A DNA stretch of 64,000 nucleotides from CAZIOH01 sp964540815 (GCA_964540815.1 CAZIOH010000005.1:1-64000); one strand, 5' to 3'. Positions 16,284-26,232 are shown, numbered from the stretch's first letter. Notes: generated by a model not told the origin, from the sequence alone. Numbers and translations are program-made.

Positions 16284-18716
16284 ATGACGACGCAGCCCCG
16301 ACTCTTGATCCCGTTTCGCGAGATTGATCTCAGCATGCTGCCCCAGGTCGGCGGCAAGAACGCATCGCTCGGGGAGCTCTTGCGGTCCATGAAGTCCGCG
16401 GGCGTGCGGGTCCCTGACGGCTTCGCGATCACCGCGGCGGCGTTCCGCCAGCACCTGTCACAGGGAGGCGCAGACCGAGCCATCTACGAGGCGCTCGAAG
16501 GCCTCGACCGGGGCGACGTTGGGGCCCTGCAGAGGGCCGGCGCCCTCGCACGGGAACGCGTGCGCGCGCTGCCGCTGCCAGCGGAGCTGCGCACGGAGAT
16601 CCTCGCGGCGTACCGAGGGCTCTCCGAGACGTACGAAGAAGGCGAGACCGACGTCGCGGTCCGTTCCAGCGCCACCGCCGAGGACCTGCCCGAGACCTCC
16701 TTCGCAGGACAGCACGAGTCCTTCCTGAACGTGCGCGGCGGCGTGGCCCTGCTGGACGCGGTTCGGGACTGCATGGCGTCGCTGTTCACCGATCGTGCCA
16801 TCGTCTACCGGAACGAGAACGGATTTGCCCACCGCGACATCGCCCTGTCGGTGGGCGTGCAGAAGATGGTGCGCAGCGATCTGGCGAGCGCCGGCGTGAT
16901 CTTCACCCTCGACACGGAGAGCGGTCATCGGGGCGTCATCACCATCACCGGGTCCTGGGGCCTCGGCGAGTCCGTGGTGAAGGGGCGGGTGAACCCCGAC
17001 GAGATCTGGGTCTTCAAGCCTGCCCTCGGCGCCGGCCGGCCCATCATCAGACGCGACCGGGGTGACAAGGCGGTGAAGCTCGTCTACGGCGAGGGTGGCC
17101 GCTCGGTCGAGGAGGTGCCGGTCAGCGAGAGCGATCGGCGGGCGTTCGTGCTGACGGACGGCGAGGTGCTCACGCTCGCGAGGTGGGCGGTCGCCATCGA
17201 GGAGCACTACACGTCGCGAGCCGGCCACCCGACGCCCATGGACATCGAATGGGCAAAGGACGGACGCAGCGGTCTGCTGTACATCGTGCAGGCGCGCCCC
17301 GAGACCGTTCACTCCCAGAAGCACTCGGCGCGGCTCGAGCTCTTTCATCTCCACGGCAAGGGGAGGGTGCTGGTGCGGGGCAAGAGCGTCGGGGCTCGCG
17401 TCGGAGCGGGCGTGGCGCGGGTCATCCGCTCCGCCACCGAGCTCTCGTCATTCCGGGACGGGGAGGTGCTGGTCGCCCCGAGCACCGATCCCGACTGGGA
17501 GCCCGTGCTCAAGCGCGCCGCCGCGGTCGTCACCGAGCAGGGCGGCAGGACGTGTCACGCCGCCATCGTGTCACGTGAGATGGGCCTCCCGTGCGTCGTG
17601 GGCACCGGGAACGCTACCAGCGTCCTCCGGACGGGCCAGGAGGTCACGGTGTCGTGCGCCGAGGGGGACGAGGGGCGCGTCTACGAGGGCCGCCTGGCGT
17701 TCGAGCGCGAGGAGATCGATCCCGCGACCCTCCCCGTCCCGCGGGTGCCGGTGATGCTCAACGTCGGCGACCCGCGGAGCGCGTTCAGCCTGGCGAGCCT
17801 GCCGAGCGCGGGCGTCGGGCTGGCGCGGATCGAATTCATCGTGTCGAGCTGGATCGGCGTGCATCCGATGGCGCTCCTGCACCCCGAGCGGCTCGAGCCC
17901 GCGGTGGCCGAGCAGGTCCGCGCCCGCGCCGGAGGCTGGTCCTCGCCGGCCGAGTTCTTCACCGATCGCCTGGCCTCGGGCATCGCCCAGATTGGCGCTG
18001 CCTTCCATCCGCGGCCCGTCATCGTGCGGTTCTCTGACTTCAAGACCAACGAGTACGCGGGCCTCCTGGGCGGCAAGGCCTTCGAGCCGGTCGAGGACAA
18101 CCCGATGATCGGATTTCGGGGCGCCTCTCGCTACTACGACGATCGCTACCGGGAGGCCTTCGCGCTGGAGTGCGCCGCCGTCCGCCGCGTCCGCTCGGAG
18201 ATGGGCCTCGGCAACGTCAAGGTGATGATTCCGTTCTGCCGGACCCTTGCCGAAGGACGGCGCGTCATCGAGGAGATGGCCAACAACGGTCTTCGGCGCG
18301 GGGAAGACGGCCTCGAGATCTATGTGATGTGCGAGATCCCCAACAACGTGATCCTCGCGGCGGAGTTTGCCGAGCTCTTCGACGGCTTCTCCATCGGCTC
18401 GAACGATCTGACGCAGCTCACCCTCGGCGTCGATCGTGACTCCGAGCTTTTGGCGCACCTCTTCGACGAGCGCGATCCGGGTGTGAAGAAGCTCATCGAG
18501 ATGGTGACCAGGGCTGCTCACGCAGCTGGGCGCAAGGTCGGCCTCTGCGGACAGGCGCCGAGCGATCACCCCGAGTTCGCCGAGTTCCTGGCCGACATCG
18601 GCCTCGATAGTATATCGGTCACCGCAGACGCGTTGCCCACCGTCATCAAGCGGCTCGGCCGCCGGCCGATCGTCGGCGCCGACGTAGGACCCCGCCCCGA
18701 GCCCAAGTCGCCATAG
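16284..18716 (+). CDS. ppsA: phosphoenolpyruvate synthase
   Basis: An 810-residue cytosolic enzyme making PEP from pyruvate and ATP (yielding AMP and phosphate), the entry step of gluconeogenesis. The N-terminal ATP-grasp domain starts with GGKNASLGELLRSM and has VRSSATAEDLPETSFAGQ. The swivelling phosphohistidine domain holds GGRTCHAAIVSRE with catalytic His425. The C-terminal TIM barrel binds pyruvate/PEP and ends with GLCGQAPSD. Length and all three domains match the family. There is no clear Shine-Dalgarno before ATG 16284. It appears monocistronic; the neighbour on the left is a pseudogene. Confidence 0.95.
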   Translation: MTTQPRLLIPFREIDLSMLPQVGGKNASLGELLRSMKSAGVRVPDGFAITAAAFRQHLSQGGADRAIYEALEGLDRGDVGALQRAGALARERVRALPLPAELRTEILAAYRGLSETYEEGETDVAVRSSATAEDLPETSFAGQHESFLNVRGGVALLDAVRDCMASLFTDRAIVYRNENGFAHRDIALSVGVQKMVRSDLASAGVIFTLDTESGHRGVITITGSWGLGESVVKGRVNPDEIWVFKPALGAGRPIIRRDRGDKAVKLVYGEGGRSVEEVPVSESDRRAFVLTDGEVLTLARWAVAIEEHYTSRAGHPTPMDIEWAKDGRSGLLYIVQARPETVHSQKHSARLELFHLHGKGRVLVRGKSVGARVGAGVARVIRSATELSSFRDGEVLVAPSTDPDWEPVLKRAAAVVTEQGGRTCHAAIVSREMGLPCVVGTGNATSVLRTGQEVTVSCAEGDEGRVYEGRLAFEREEIDPATLPVPRVPVMLNVGDPRSAFSLASLPSAGVGLARIEFIVSSWIGVHPMALLHPERLEPAVAEQVRARAGGWSSPAEFFTDRLASGIAQIGAAFHPRPVIVRFSDFKTNEYAGLLGGKAFEPVEDNPMIGFRGASRYYDDRYREAFALECAAVRRVRSEMGLGNVKVMIPFCRTLAEGRRVIEEMANNGLRRGEDGLEIYVMCEIPNNVILAAEFAELFDGFSIGSNDLTQLTLGVDRDSELLAHLFDERDPGVKKLIEMVTRAAHAAGRKVGLCGQAPSDHPEFAEFLADIGLDSISVTADALPTVIKRLGRRPIVGADVGPRPEPKSP

Positions 18717-18860
18717 CGCCGTTCGGCCACGCCGATCGACCACGCCGTTCGACCACGAGGTCGTCGGCGACTCTCGGAGGCACCTCATGGTTGTGGCTCG
18801 CCCCACACCTCCGGGTCGCACGCGTTGCGAGCCCGAGCCACCGGTGAATCCGACTGCCGT

Positions 18861-20339
18861 TCAGGCTCCGGTCGGCGACGCGAAGGCGCGGCCGATGTCG
18901 TTGCAAGCGATCTGAACTGCGTGGCGCCCCGACAGGAGCGCGGTCGGCACGCCCCCGCCAGGCTCGACCCATTGCCCCGCCATGTAGAACGCGTTCAGCC
19001 CCGGAAGGGTCTTGTCGACATGGCCGAAGAAGGACTCGGGCGTGGGAAGCCAGCCCTCGAAGGCACCGCGCCAGGACCGGGCGTTTCGCCAGAAGGTGAG
19101 TGGGGTCGCGACGTCCGTCATCCGAACCGACTGCCGCAGTCCGGGCAGGACTGGTTCCAGGCTGCTCAGCAAGGTCGCCGCCGCGGCTTCCTTGGCGGCG
19201 CCGTAGCCTGTCCCGCGGGTCGCCCAGAACGCGTAGTCCGTCTGGGCCTGGACCTGCACCACGGTGTGCCCGGGCGGCGCGACGGCCGGTTCGTCATTGA
19301 AGATGCGTACCGTGAACCCGGCGTCCTGGCGACCACCCACTTGCAAGGGCGGCAGGCCATCCAGCGCCAACGTGCCGGGGACCTCCGACATGGGCTGGTC
19401 CACTCCGTAGCTGACGAGGAGGATCGGAGAGAACATCTTCCACTTCTCGAGGCGGAGCCGGGTCTCCTCCGCGCCGTAACGGCCGGCGAGCAGGCGCAGG
19501 ACCGTCTCGGGACCGCTGGAGGTCGAGACCACCACGTCGGCATCCACGATGCCGCCGTCGGTCGTCCTGACCCCGCTGGCACGATCGCTCTTCACCAGGA
19601 TCTCCTCCACCGTCGTATCGACCTGGGTCACGCCCCCCAGGGCCTGATAGCGGGCGATGAGGGCGTCCCGAAAGCGCGCGGTTCCTCCATTCGGACGCGA
19701 CAGCCAGCCGCGCCCGAGATATCCGAGCATGAACAGCAGAACCAGCGCCGGCGACTCTTCCGGGGCCAGGTGCGACACAAAGCGCCGCAGGCGCTCGCTC
19801 TTCAACCGGGACCGTCCCCAGTCCCGAACCGAGTGCCTGAAATGCGCCACGTCCCCCACGTGCTCTCGGAGATCCCATAGACGGCTCATCCGCTGGCGCA
19901 AAGTGGCCAGCTCTGGTGGCGTGTCGAGTCCGGGATCCATCTCGGCGATCGCCCGAGCTCCTGCGATCATGCGGTCGACCTCGTGGGCGTCAGCGGGGCT
20001 GAGCCGCTGCAGCACCTGGCGAAGCTTCTCCAGGTCATCCGTCACGTCAATCTCCAGGCCATCTCGAACATTCCGGTAGGTCGCAAAATGCTGGATCGGG
20101 CGCACCGTGACCGGGGGAATGATTCCGAGCTCTCGATAGATCCCGAGGAAGGGCCCGCCCGTCAGCCACTGGATGCATCCGTCGACCGTGTACGGACCCC
20201 GCTGCCAGGCCGTGCAAACGCCTCCGAGGGCCAGATTGTGCTCGAGGATGGTGGTCTTGAACCCGTTGGCGAGGGCGTAGCACCCGGTCGACAGCCCAGC
20301 CAACCCACCGCCGATGATCACCATGTGTTGTTGACTCAT
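18861..20339 (-). CDS. CrtI/phytoene-desaturase-like FAD oxidoreductase
   Basis: A 492-residue flavoprotein of the CrtI/all-trans-retinol 13,14-reductase superfamily, which desaturates or saturates isoprenoid-like polyenes. The N-terminus is a textbook FAD-binding motif (VIIGGGLAGLSTGCYALANG) followed by GGVCTAWQRGPYTVDG. The C-terminal FAD motif is near 455 (MAGQWVEPGGGVPTAL). ATG 20339 has TGAGGG seven bases upstream. Unlike carotenoid clusters, no crtB or crtE is near; the divergent partner is an acyl-CoA synthetase, with an operator-like palindrome between. The true substrate is therefore open. Confidence 0.85.
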   Translation of the reverse strand: MSQQHMVIIGGGLAGLSTGCYALANGFKTTILEHNLALGGVCTAWQRGPYTVDGCIQWLTGGPFLGIYRELGIIPPVTVRPIQHFATYRNVRDGLEIDVTDDLEKLRQVLQRLSPADAHEVDRMIAGARAIAEMDPGLDTPPELATLRQRMSRLWDLREHVGDVAHFRHSVRDWGRSRLKSERLRRFVSHLAPEESPALVLLFMLGYLGRGWLSRPNGGTARFRDALIARYQALGGVTQVDTTVEEILVKSDRASGVRTTDGGIVDADVVVSTSSGPETVLRLLAGRYGAEETRLRLEKWKMFSPILLVSYGVDQPMSEVPGTLALDGLPPLQVGGRQDAGFTVRIFNDEPAVAPPGHTVVQVQAQTDYAFWATRGTGYGAAKEAAAATLLSSLEPVLPGLRQSVRMTDVATPLTFWRNARSWRGAFEGWLPTPESFFGHVDKTLPGLNAFYMAGQWVEPGGGVPTALLSGRHAVQIACNDIGRAFASPTGA

Positions 20340-20455
20340 ACGGCCCTCACAACGCAAGGCGCATGCCGTCGGAAGGGGCGGTGCCGTCGCGGCGGTGAGC
20401 GGACCAGCCCGGCAGTTCGTGCGTCGGCTCTCATCGCCGTCGCGATTCCTGTCGC

Positions 20456-20475
20456 CTGCGCAGAGCTCTGCGCAG
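20456..20475. promoter_or_regulatory. perfect 20-bp palindrome in the divergent promoter region
   Basis: CTGCGCAGAG followed directly by its reverse complement CTCTGCGCAG. A third TGCGCA at 20480-20485 continues the 11-12 base spacing of the hexamer. It lies about 117 bp upstream of the CrtI-like start and 57 bp upstream of the acyl-CoA synthetase start, as expected for an operator of a dimeric repressor. The cognate regulator is not in this window. Confidence 0.55.
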
Positions 20476-20531
20476 AGTTTGCGCATAGCAACGGGGCAAT
20501 CTCGGGGATTGCGCCTCCGGCTCCCCCCTCC

Positions 20532-22892
20532 ATGGGCGAGCTTCGAGCCGGCGCGGGGTGGACTGGCCCCCAGGATGCAGAGAAGCGCCGGGTGACCTTC
20601 CCCCTCGTCGAAGATGGAGAGTCCTCTGGGGCGCCACGTGCCGACACAGCCGTCGTCGAGGTGACGTCGGGTTCAGTCCCGAAGACGCCGCTCGGCGCGC
20701 TCTTCGAGCCCCGCGCGGTGGCCGTGATCGGAGCCTCGCGGCGGCGTGACACCATCGGCGGCGAGATCTTCCACAACCTCGTTTCGCGCGATCTGCCGGC
20801 GGCCGTCTACCCCGTGAACCGGAACGCGGACGTGGTGCAGTCCGTGCGTGCCTATCGCCGGTTGGCGGATGTTCCCGAGCGCGTGGATCTCGCGGTGGTG
20901 GTCGTCCCGGCGGCCCAGGTCCCGGCCGCGGTCGACGAATGCATCGCCGGCGGGGTTGCCGCGATCGTGGTGATCAGCGCGGGATTTGCCGAAGCTGGCG
21001 CCGCAGGGGCGCGGCAGCAGCGCGCGCTCACGGAGAAGGTCCGGGCGGCCGGCCTCCGGATGGTCGGGCCCAACTGTCTCGGCGTCATCAACACGTCGCC
21101 CGGTGCCGAGCTGAACGCGACGTTTGCACCGACCTGGCCGCCCGCCGGCAACGTCGCGTTCTCCTCGCAGTCGGGGGCGCTCGGCCTGGCGGTCCTCGAT
21201 ACGGCGCGCGCCATGGGCATCGGAATCAGCCAGTTCATCAGCGTCGGGAACCGGGCGGATGTTTCGGGGAACGATCTGCTCGAACACTGGGAGGCCGACC
21301 CGCGCACCCGGGTGATTCTCTTGTATCTGGAGGGGTTCGGGAACCCGCGCCGCTTCCTCGAGATCGCGCGCCGGGTGGCGCGCCAGAAACCGATCGTGGC
21401 CGTCAAGAGCGGACGGAGCGCGGCCGGGGCGCGCGCGGCTGGGTCGCACACCGGGGCCATCGCCACTCCCGACGTGGCGGTGGATGCCCTGCTGACCCAG
21501 GCGGGTGTGATTCGCACGGATACCATCGAGCAGCTCTTCGACGTGGCGGCGCTGCTCGCGAACCAGCCATCCCCGCGCGGCAATCGACTCGCCATCGCCA
21601 CCAACGCGGGCGGACCGGGGATCATGGCCGCGGACGCCTGCGCCGTGGCCGGCCTCGAGCTGCCGCCCCTGGCCCCCGATACGGTGCGCCAGCTGAGCGA
21701 GGGCCTTCCCCCCGAGGCCTCGGTGCGCAATCCGGTGGACATGATCGCGAGCGCTCCGGCCGCCGCGTATGAGCGGGTCGTCCGCCTGCTGCTGGAGGAT
21801 CCCGCCGTCGACGCGGTGCTGGCCTTGTACGTGCCCTTGCTCATGACCAAGCCCGTCGACGTGGCCGCGGCCATCGTGCGGGCGACGGTCGGGGCGGTGA
21901 AGCCGGTCGCCACGTGTCTGCTCGGGACGGATGGGCTCGAAGAGGCCTGGACCTTGCTGCGACAGGCGCATCTGCCGACCTACCACTTTCCGGAGAACGC
22001 GGTGGCAGCCCTGGCCCGGGCCGCCCGGCACGGTCGCTGGCTGGCGCGTCCGCCAGGCAGATTCCCGACCCTGGTCTTCCCTTCTCCGGGGCCGCCGCGG
22101 GCTGCCCTCGGAGATCTTCTGAAGGCGGGCCCGAGCGGTGGTTCGACGAAGACGGGGGAGGTGGATCAGGGACGATGGTTGGGACCGGACGATGTCTTCT
22201 CGCTGCTCACCGCCTACGGCATTCGCCTGCCGGGTCAGCAGGTGGTGCGAAGCGAGGAGGAGGCGGCGACGGTGGCCGACCGGTTCCTGGGCTCCGGGTC
22301 GGGTGCGGTCGTGCTCAAGATCGTCTCGTCCACGCTCACCCACAAGACCGACGTGGGGGGCGTGGTCGTCGACCTGCAGAGCGCCACGGCGGTGCGGAGC
22401 GCGTATCGCGCGATGATCTCGTCCATCGAGGTGCTCGGGCGGGCTGCGGAGGTGAGCGGTGTGCTGGTTCAGGAGATGGTGCGCGACGAGCGGGGCCTGT
22501 CGGTCGACCGAGGAGTGGGCGAATCGACGCCCGTGGGGCTCGTCGAGTGCTTCGTCGGTGTGACTGCGGACCCGGCCTTCGGGCGGCTCGTGGGGTTCGG
22601 CCTCGGCGGAACGCGGGTGGAGCTCGATCGGGACGTCGCCTTTCGAGTCAATCCCATAACCGACACCGACGCCGAGGACATGCTCTCCGAGTTGCGCGCG
22701 GCACGCCTCCTGACGGGGTTTCGCGGGAGCCGCGGGGTGGATCGCGGTGCGCTGGTGGACGTTCTGCTGCGGGTTAGCCGCATGGTCGAGGACTTCCCGG
22801 AAATCGTCGAGCTCGACATCAACCCGCTCGCGGCGCTGGGTCCGGGCCGCGGGGCGATCGCGGTGGACGCCCGTGTGCGTTTCCAGAGGTGA
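20532..22892 (+). CDS. ADP-forming acetyl/acyl-CoA synthetase (fused alpha-beta)
   Basis: A single-chain NDP-forming acyl-CoA synthetase interconverting acyl-CoA + ADP + Pi and acid + CoA + ATP. It has a CoA-binding Rossmann domain (FEPRAVAVIGASRRRDTIGGEI), two succinyl-CoA-ligase-like domains with SQSGALGLAVLD, the phospho-His loop GSHTGAIATPD, and a C-terminal ATP-grasp domain (VLKIVSSTLTHKTDVGGV to ELDINPLAAL). There is no GNAT domain, unlike Pat/PatZ. The start is uncertain: ATG 20532 (786 residues) or GTG 20661 (743, closer to the first conserved residues). It is divergent from the CrtI-like gene; the palindrome between may control both. Confidence 0.9.
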   Translation: MGELRAGAGWTGPQDAEKRRVTFPLVEDGESSGAPRADTAVVEVTSGSVPKTPLGALFEPRAVAVIGASRRRDTIGGEIFHNLVSRDLPAAVYPVNRNADVVQSVRAYRRLADVPERVDLAVVVVPAAQVPAAVDECIAGGVAAIVVISAGFAEAGAAGARQQRALTEKVRAAGLRMVGPNCLGVINTSPGAELNATFAPTWPPAGNVAFSSQSGALGLAVLDTARAMGIGISQFISVGNRADVSGNDLLEHWEADPRTRVILLYLEGFGNPRRFLEIARRVARQKPIVAVKSGRSAAGARAAGSHTGAIATPDVAVDALLTQAGVIRTDTIEQLFDVAALLANQPSPRGNRLAIATNAGGPGIMAADACAVAGLELPPLAPDTVRQLSEGLPPEASVRNPVDMIASAPAAAYERVVRLLLEDPAVDAVLALYVPLLMTKPVDVAAAIVRATVGAVKPVATCLLGTDGLEEAWTLLRQAHLPTYHFPENAVAALARAARHGRWLARPPGRFPTLVFPSPGPPRAALGDLLKAGPSGGSTKTGEVDQGRWLGPDDVFSLLTAYGIRLPGQQVVRSEEEAATVADRFLGSGSGAVVLKIVSSTLTHKTDVGGVVVDLQSATAVRSAYRAMISSIEVLGRAAEVSGVLVQEMVRDERGLSVDRGVGESTPVGLVECFVGVTADPAFGRLVGFGLGGTRVELDRDVAFRVNPITDTDAEDMLSELRAARLLTGFRGSRGVDRGALVDVLLRVSRMVEDFPEIVELDINPLAALGPGRGAIAVDARVRFQR

Positions 22893-22922
22893 TCGCCTAC
22901 GCCGACTGCAGGTCACCGAGGT

Positions 22923-23804
22923 TCATCGGCGGAACTCGAAGCCCGAGATGACGTCGAAGAGCTCCTCGTCGATGCCTGTCTGGCGCAGCTGATGAAAGGC
23001 GGCCTGGAGGGTCTCGAGGAGGTCCTCGATGTTCTTGTCCGCGCGTTGCATGGCGGCGAGGCGGCTCGCGTTCTCGCTTGCCAGGGACTCGGCGCATGCC
23101 CGGAACAGGGACACGAACAGGTATGAGCGAATGAGCGATCGCAGCGCCCCAGCCCGGTCGCCGAGGACCTCGGGCAGGCACCTCCCAGGCCAGCGAAGCT
23201 TGGTCAGCTTGTCTCTCCAGAGCTCGTCGAGCGGCAGGAGGCGTTGACTGGACGGCGCGTAGAGCCCACCAGATGTCCGGCGATTGAAGAAGAGGTGGAG
23301 CTCCGCGACCTCGGCGCCGGCGTGATGCGCCTCGCTGGTCACCAGGATCCGACCAACCAGGGGCGTGATGGCCGCGACCGAGGTGGGAACGGCAAAGACG
23401 CCAGCACACGCCACGCCCGCGTCGGTCAAGCGCGCGTGCACCCGCTCCCCGACCGCCCAGACCTGCTTGGACCCAGGCAGCGCGGCGAGGCTCTTGGTCG
23501 CAAAGTCGACCACCAGCTCGTTGAAAGGCCCTACGAGCCCCTGATCGGAGCCGAACACCACGGCGCCGACGGACCGAGCGTCCACTGCTGCGTCTCGCGG
23601 CATGCCCCGGATCGGTGGCGCCTCCTCCTGAAGGCACACGCTCAATCCGAGCTCGACCGCGCGATAGTAGTCCGTCAACGCCTGCACCGACTTCTCGTAT
23701 TGCCCGATGCTCGTCGCAGCCAAGGCCTTCATCGTTCGGACCACGGACTGGAGCTCTCCAGCGCTGGCAATCTTCCTTCGGAGCGTCGCCGTGGTGTCGT
23801 TCAT
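22923..23804 (-). CDS. atpG: N-ATPase F1 gamma subunit
   Basis: The 293-residue central-stalk subunit. The N-terminal coiled-coil helix (TLRRKIASAGELQSVVRTMKALA) and C-terminal helix (SENASRLAAMQRADKNIEDLLE) form the rotor shaft; between them lies the Rossmann-like part with VVFGSDQGLVGPFN. It is the last gene of the atp operon, with its ATG overlapping the atpA stop by four bases. Length is as usual for gamma. Confidence 0.95.
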   Translation of the reverse strand: MNDTTATLRRKIASAGELQSVVRTMKALAATSIGQYEKSVQALTDYYRAVELGLSVCLQEEAPPIRGMPRDAAVDARSVGAVVFGSDQGLVGPFNELVVDFATKSLAALPGSKQVWAVGERVHARLTDAGVACAGVFAVPTSVAAITPLVGRILVTSEAHHAGAEVAELHLFFNRRTSGGLYAPSSQRLLPLDELWRDKLTKLRWPGRCLPEVLGDRAGALRSLIRSYLFVSLFRACAESLASENASRLAAMQRADKNIEDLLETLQAAFHQLRQTGIDEELFDVISGFEFRR

Positions 23805-25390
23805 TGAATTGACCGTAGCTCCTCCTCGGCCTTGGCCCCCGGATCAGCCGGAACATGCGCCTTGGGATGGAAGCGACCCAGCACCAGCCGGGCCATCTCG
23901 ACGACCGTCTCGCGATCGCCATCGCTGAGCGCGCTGTCGGTTCCAAACCGCCCAGAGACGCCTGCCGGGAGCCCCGTCGCAGCCTCGCCCACCGCGTGCT
24001 CGGCGTCCTTCATGTGCTCGAGCGGGATCCGGTCGAAGAGCCCCGCCGTCAGAGCCAGCAAGATGGTGATCTGCGCGGGGACCCCCACGGGCTCGAACTC
24101 CGACTGCTCGAGGCAAGCACGGATTCTTCGGCCGTGGTCGATGCTCTCGCGGGTGTGGTCATCGAGGTGCGCGCCAAAGCGGGCAAAGGCCTCCAGCTCC
24201 TCGAACTGCGCGTAGGCGAGCTTGAGATCGCCTGCGACCGCACGGTAAGCTGACCGCTGCGCCTTGCCGCCCACCCGCGAGACCGATTTGCCGACATCGA
24301 TCGCGGGCAGCACTCCCAGCTCGAACAGCGTGGGCGACAGGTAGATCTGTCCGTCCGTGATGGAGATCAGATTGGTGGGAATGTAGGCGGAGATATTCTG
24401 CGCCTCGGTCTCGATGATGGGCAGCGCGGTGAGCGAACCGTTGCCGAGACCCGCACGCAGGTGGGTCGCCCGTTCGAGCAGACGCGCGTGGATGTAGAAG
24501 ATGTCGCCAGGAAATGCCTCACGCCCGGGCGGACGGCGAAGGAGCAAGGACAGCTCGCGATAGGCCCGGGCGTGCTGGGTGAGATCGTCGTAGACGATGA
24601 GGACGTCTCGCCCCGCGGCCATGAAGTGCTCAGCGATGGTCGTCGCTGCGTAAGGAGCGATGTAGGAGATTCCAGGCGCATCGCTGCCGTCCGCCACGAC
24701 CACCACCGTGTAGCCCATGGCCTCCCTCTCCCGCAATACGGCCACCGCCTTCGCCACGGAGGACGCGCGCTGTCCAATGGCACAATAGACGCACACGACG
24801 CCCTGCCCGCGCTGGTTGAGGATGGTGTCGAGCGCGATGGTCGTCTTTCCGGTCTGTCGGTCGCCGAGGATCAACTCTCGCTGGCCTCGGCCAATGGGGA
24901 TCAGGGCATCGATGACCTTCAGTCCCGTCTCGAGGGGCACGCTGACCGGCGCCCGGTCCAGGATCGCGGGCGCCGGGCGCTCGATCGGGCTTCGTTCGGT
25001 GAAGCTCGTCGCTCCCTGCCCGTCGAGCGGCCGGCCGAGGGGATCGATGACCCTTCCGAGCAGGCCGTCACCCACGGCCACGTCCATCACCCGCCCGGTC
25101 CGCTGCACCTCATCGCCGGCATGGAGGTGCGAGTAATCGCCGAGCAGCACGACGCCGACCTCGCCCTCGTCGACGTTGAACGCGATTCCGAGCGCGCCAC
25201 CCGGAAAACGGACCAGCTCCTCGAAGCCGACGCCTGGCAACCCCGAGACCCTGGCGACCCCGGTCGACACCGAGGTGACGGTACCCACCTCGTGCAGCAG
25301 CAGCTCGGCCGCGAACGCTCCCCGTGCCTCGGCGATCGCGTCGAGGGCCTGGGTAAAGACGGCCTCCAGCCCGTGCGCCAGCGGGCTCAT
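23801..25390 (-). CDS. atpA: N-ATPase F1 alpha subunit
   Basis: The 529-residue non-catalytic nucleotide-binding subunit. Walker A is GDRQTGKTTIALD, the nearby conserved CVYCAIGQRASSVAKAV is intact, and the Arg-finger region (SRVGGKAQ) is present. ATG 25390 overlaps the stop of the b subunit gene by four bases (ATGA), which is why the longer upstream frame is rejected. The C-terminal tail AEEELRSIQ is charged, as in N-type alphas. Confidence 0.96.
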   Translation of the reverse strand: MSPLAHGLEAVFTQALDAIAEARGAFAAELLLHEVGTVTSVSTGVARVSGLPGVGFEELVRFPGGALGIAFNVDEGEVGVVLLGDYSHLHAGDEVQRTGRVMDVAVGDGLLGRVIDPLGRPLDGQGATSFTERSPIERPAPAILDRAPVSVPLETGLKVIDALIPIGRGQRELILGDRQTGKTTIALDTILNQRGQGVVCVYCAIGQRASSVAKAVAVLREREAMGYTVVVVADGSDAPGISYIAPYAATTIAEHFMAAGRDVLIVYDDLTQHARAYRELSLLLRRPPGREAFPGDIFYIHARLLERATHLRAGLGNGSLTALPIIETEAQNISAYIPTNLISITDGQIYLSPTLFELGVLPAIDVGKSVSRVGGKAQRSAYRAVAGDLKLAYAQFEELEAFARFGAHLDDHTRESIDHGRRIRACLEQSEFEPVGVPAQITILLALTAGLFDRIPLEHMKDAEHAVGEAATGLPAGVSGRFGTDSALSDGDRETVVEMARLVLGRFHPKAHVPADPGAKAEEELRSIQ

Positions 25391-26229
25391 GCATTCTCCC
25401 CGTCGGGCAAGGGCTTGGGCCGCAGCCCCGACTCGGGCTTCGGTGCTGGCCTGGGCTCGACCGGGGGCGCGGCCTTCTCCTTCAGCAGCGTGCTCACGCC
25501 CTCCTCCATCGACCCGAGATACTCCGCGATGCTCCACCCCATCCTCTGGCCGTGCGCCGACAGCTCGATCCCGCTGATCAGATCCGGCGTCACTTCGAAC
25601 CGCAGCCCGACGGCCGCGGAGAAGGTCTCGTTGACCGCGTTCTGGATCACCGCGCGCTGTTCCTCGGGGACGGCGAACGCGCTGCGCACCACGGCGGGCT
25701 GGGTGTGGTCTTCGAGCGCGTGCCCGAGGCGGGCCTTTGCCTCGGCGCCGAGGGCGCGCAATCGCCGCGTGAACACCTCCCCCATGCGCTCCTCGAGACT
25801 GGCGCTGGCGAGATCCGTCAGGGCCTTCCGCGCGATGGCGAACACCTCCTGTCGCACCCGGCCAGCGAGGGCCTGGGTCAGGTTGGCCGCCTCGCTCCGG
25901 AGGAGGTCTTGGCGCTTGCTGCTCACGGCGTCCGCCGCTCGACGGGCCTCTTCGAGGATGCGGCGACCCTCCGCCTGCGCCTCCTCCGACGCCTTGCTCA
26001 AGAGGGCTGCGCGCTGGCGGTCGAACTCGTCCTGCTGGTGCTGGAGCTCATCGCGGGCCTTCTGGGCATCGGCCCTCTTCGCGTCGGCGGCCGCCAGCTC
26101 CGCGGCGATCCGCTTCTCCCGCGCGTCAACGGCGTTCAGGATGGGCCTGTACAGATAGCGCCGCATCATCCACACGAGCAGGACGAAGTTCAGCGCCTGC
26201 GCGCCCACCGTGAACCAGTCGATGAGCAC
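25387..26229 (-). CDS. atpF: N-ATPase b subunit, long form replacing b and delta
   Basis: A 280-residue stator protein: one N-terminal membrane helix (LIDWFTVGAQALNFVLLVWM), a long charged coiled coil (about 35-120, EKRIAAELAAADAKRADAQ-type), and a C-terminal region resembling delta/OSCP. N-ATPase operons lack a separate atpH, and none is seen here. It lies four bases after atpE and overlaps atpA. Confidence 0.92.
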   Translation of the reverse strand: MLIDWFTVGAQALNFVLLVWMMRRYLYRPILNAVDAREKRIAAELAAADAKRADAQKARDELQHQQDEFDRQRAALLSKASEEAQAEGRRILEEARRAADAVSSKRQDLLRSEAANLTQALAGRVRQEVFAIARKALTDLASASLEERMGEVFTRRLRALGAEAKARLGHALEDHTQPAVVRSAFAVPEEQRAVIQNAVNETFSAAVGLRFEVTPDLISGIELSAHGQRMGWSIAEYLGSMEEGVSTLLKEKAAPPVEPRPAPKPESGLRPKPLPDGENA

Positions 26230-26232
26230 GGG

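Noticed and set aside
18717..18860. Repeated CCGTTCGACCACG-like phrases after ppsA
   Set aside because: Only two or three imperfect copies in a 144-base gap; no hairpin or regulatory layout could be made of them.
20673..22916. A 747-codon open frame antisense to the acyl-CoA synthetase gene
   Set aside because: It mirrors the codon structure of the sense gene, is His/Arg/Gly-rich, and has no recognisable domain; high-GC third positions commonly keep antisense frames open.
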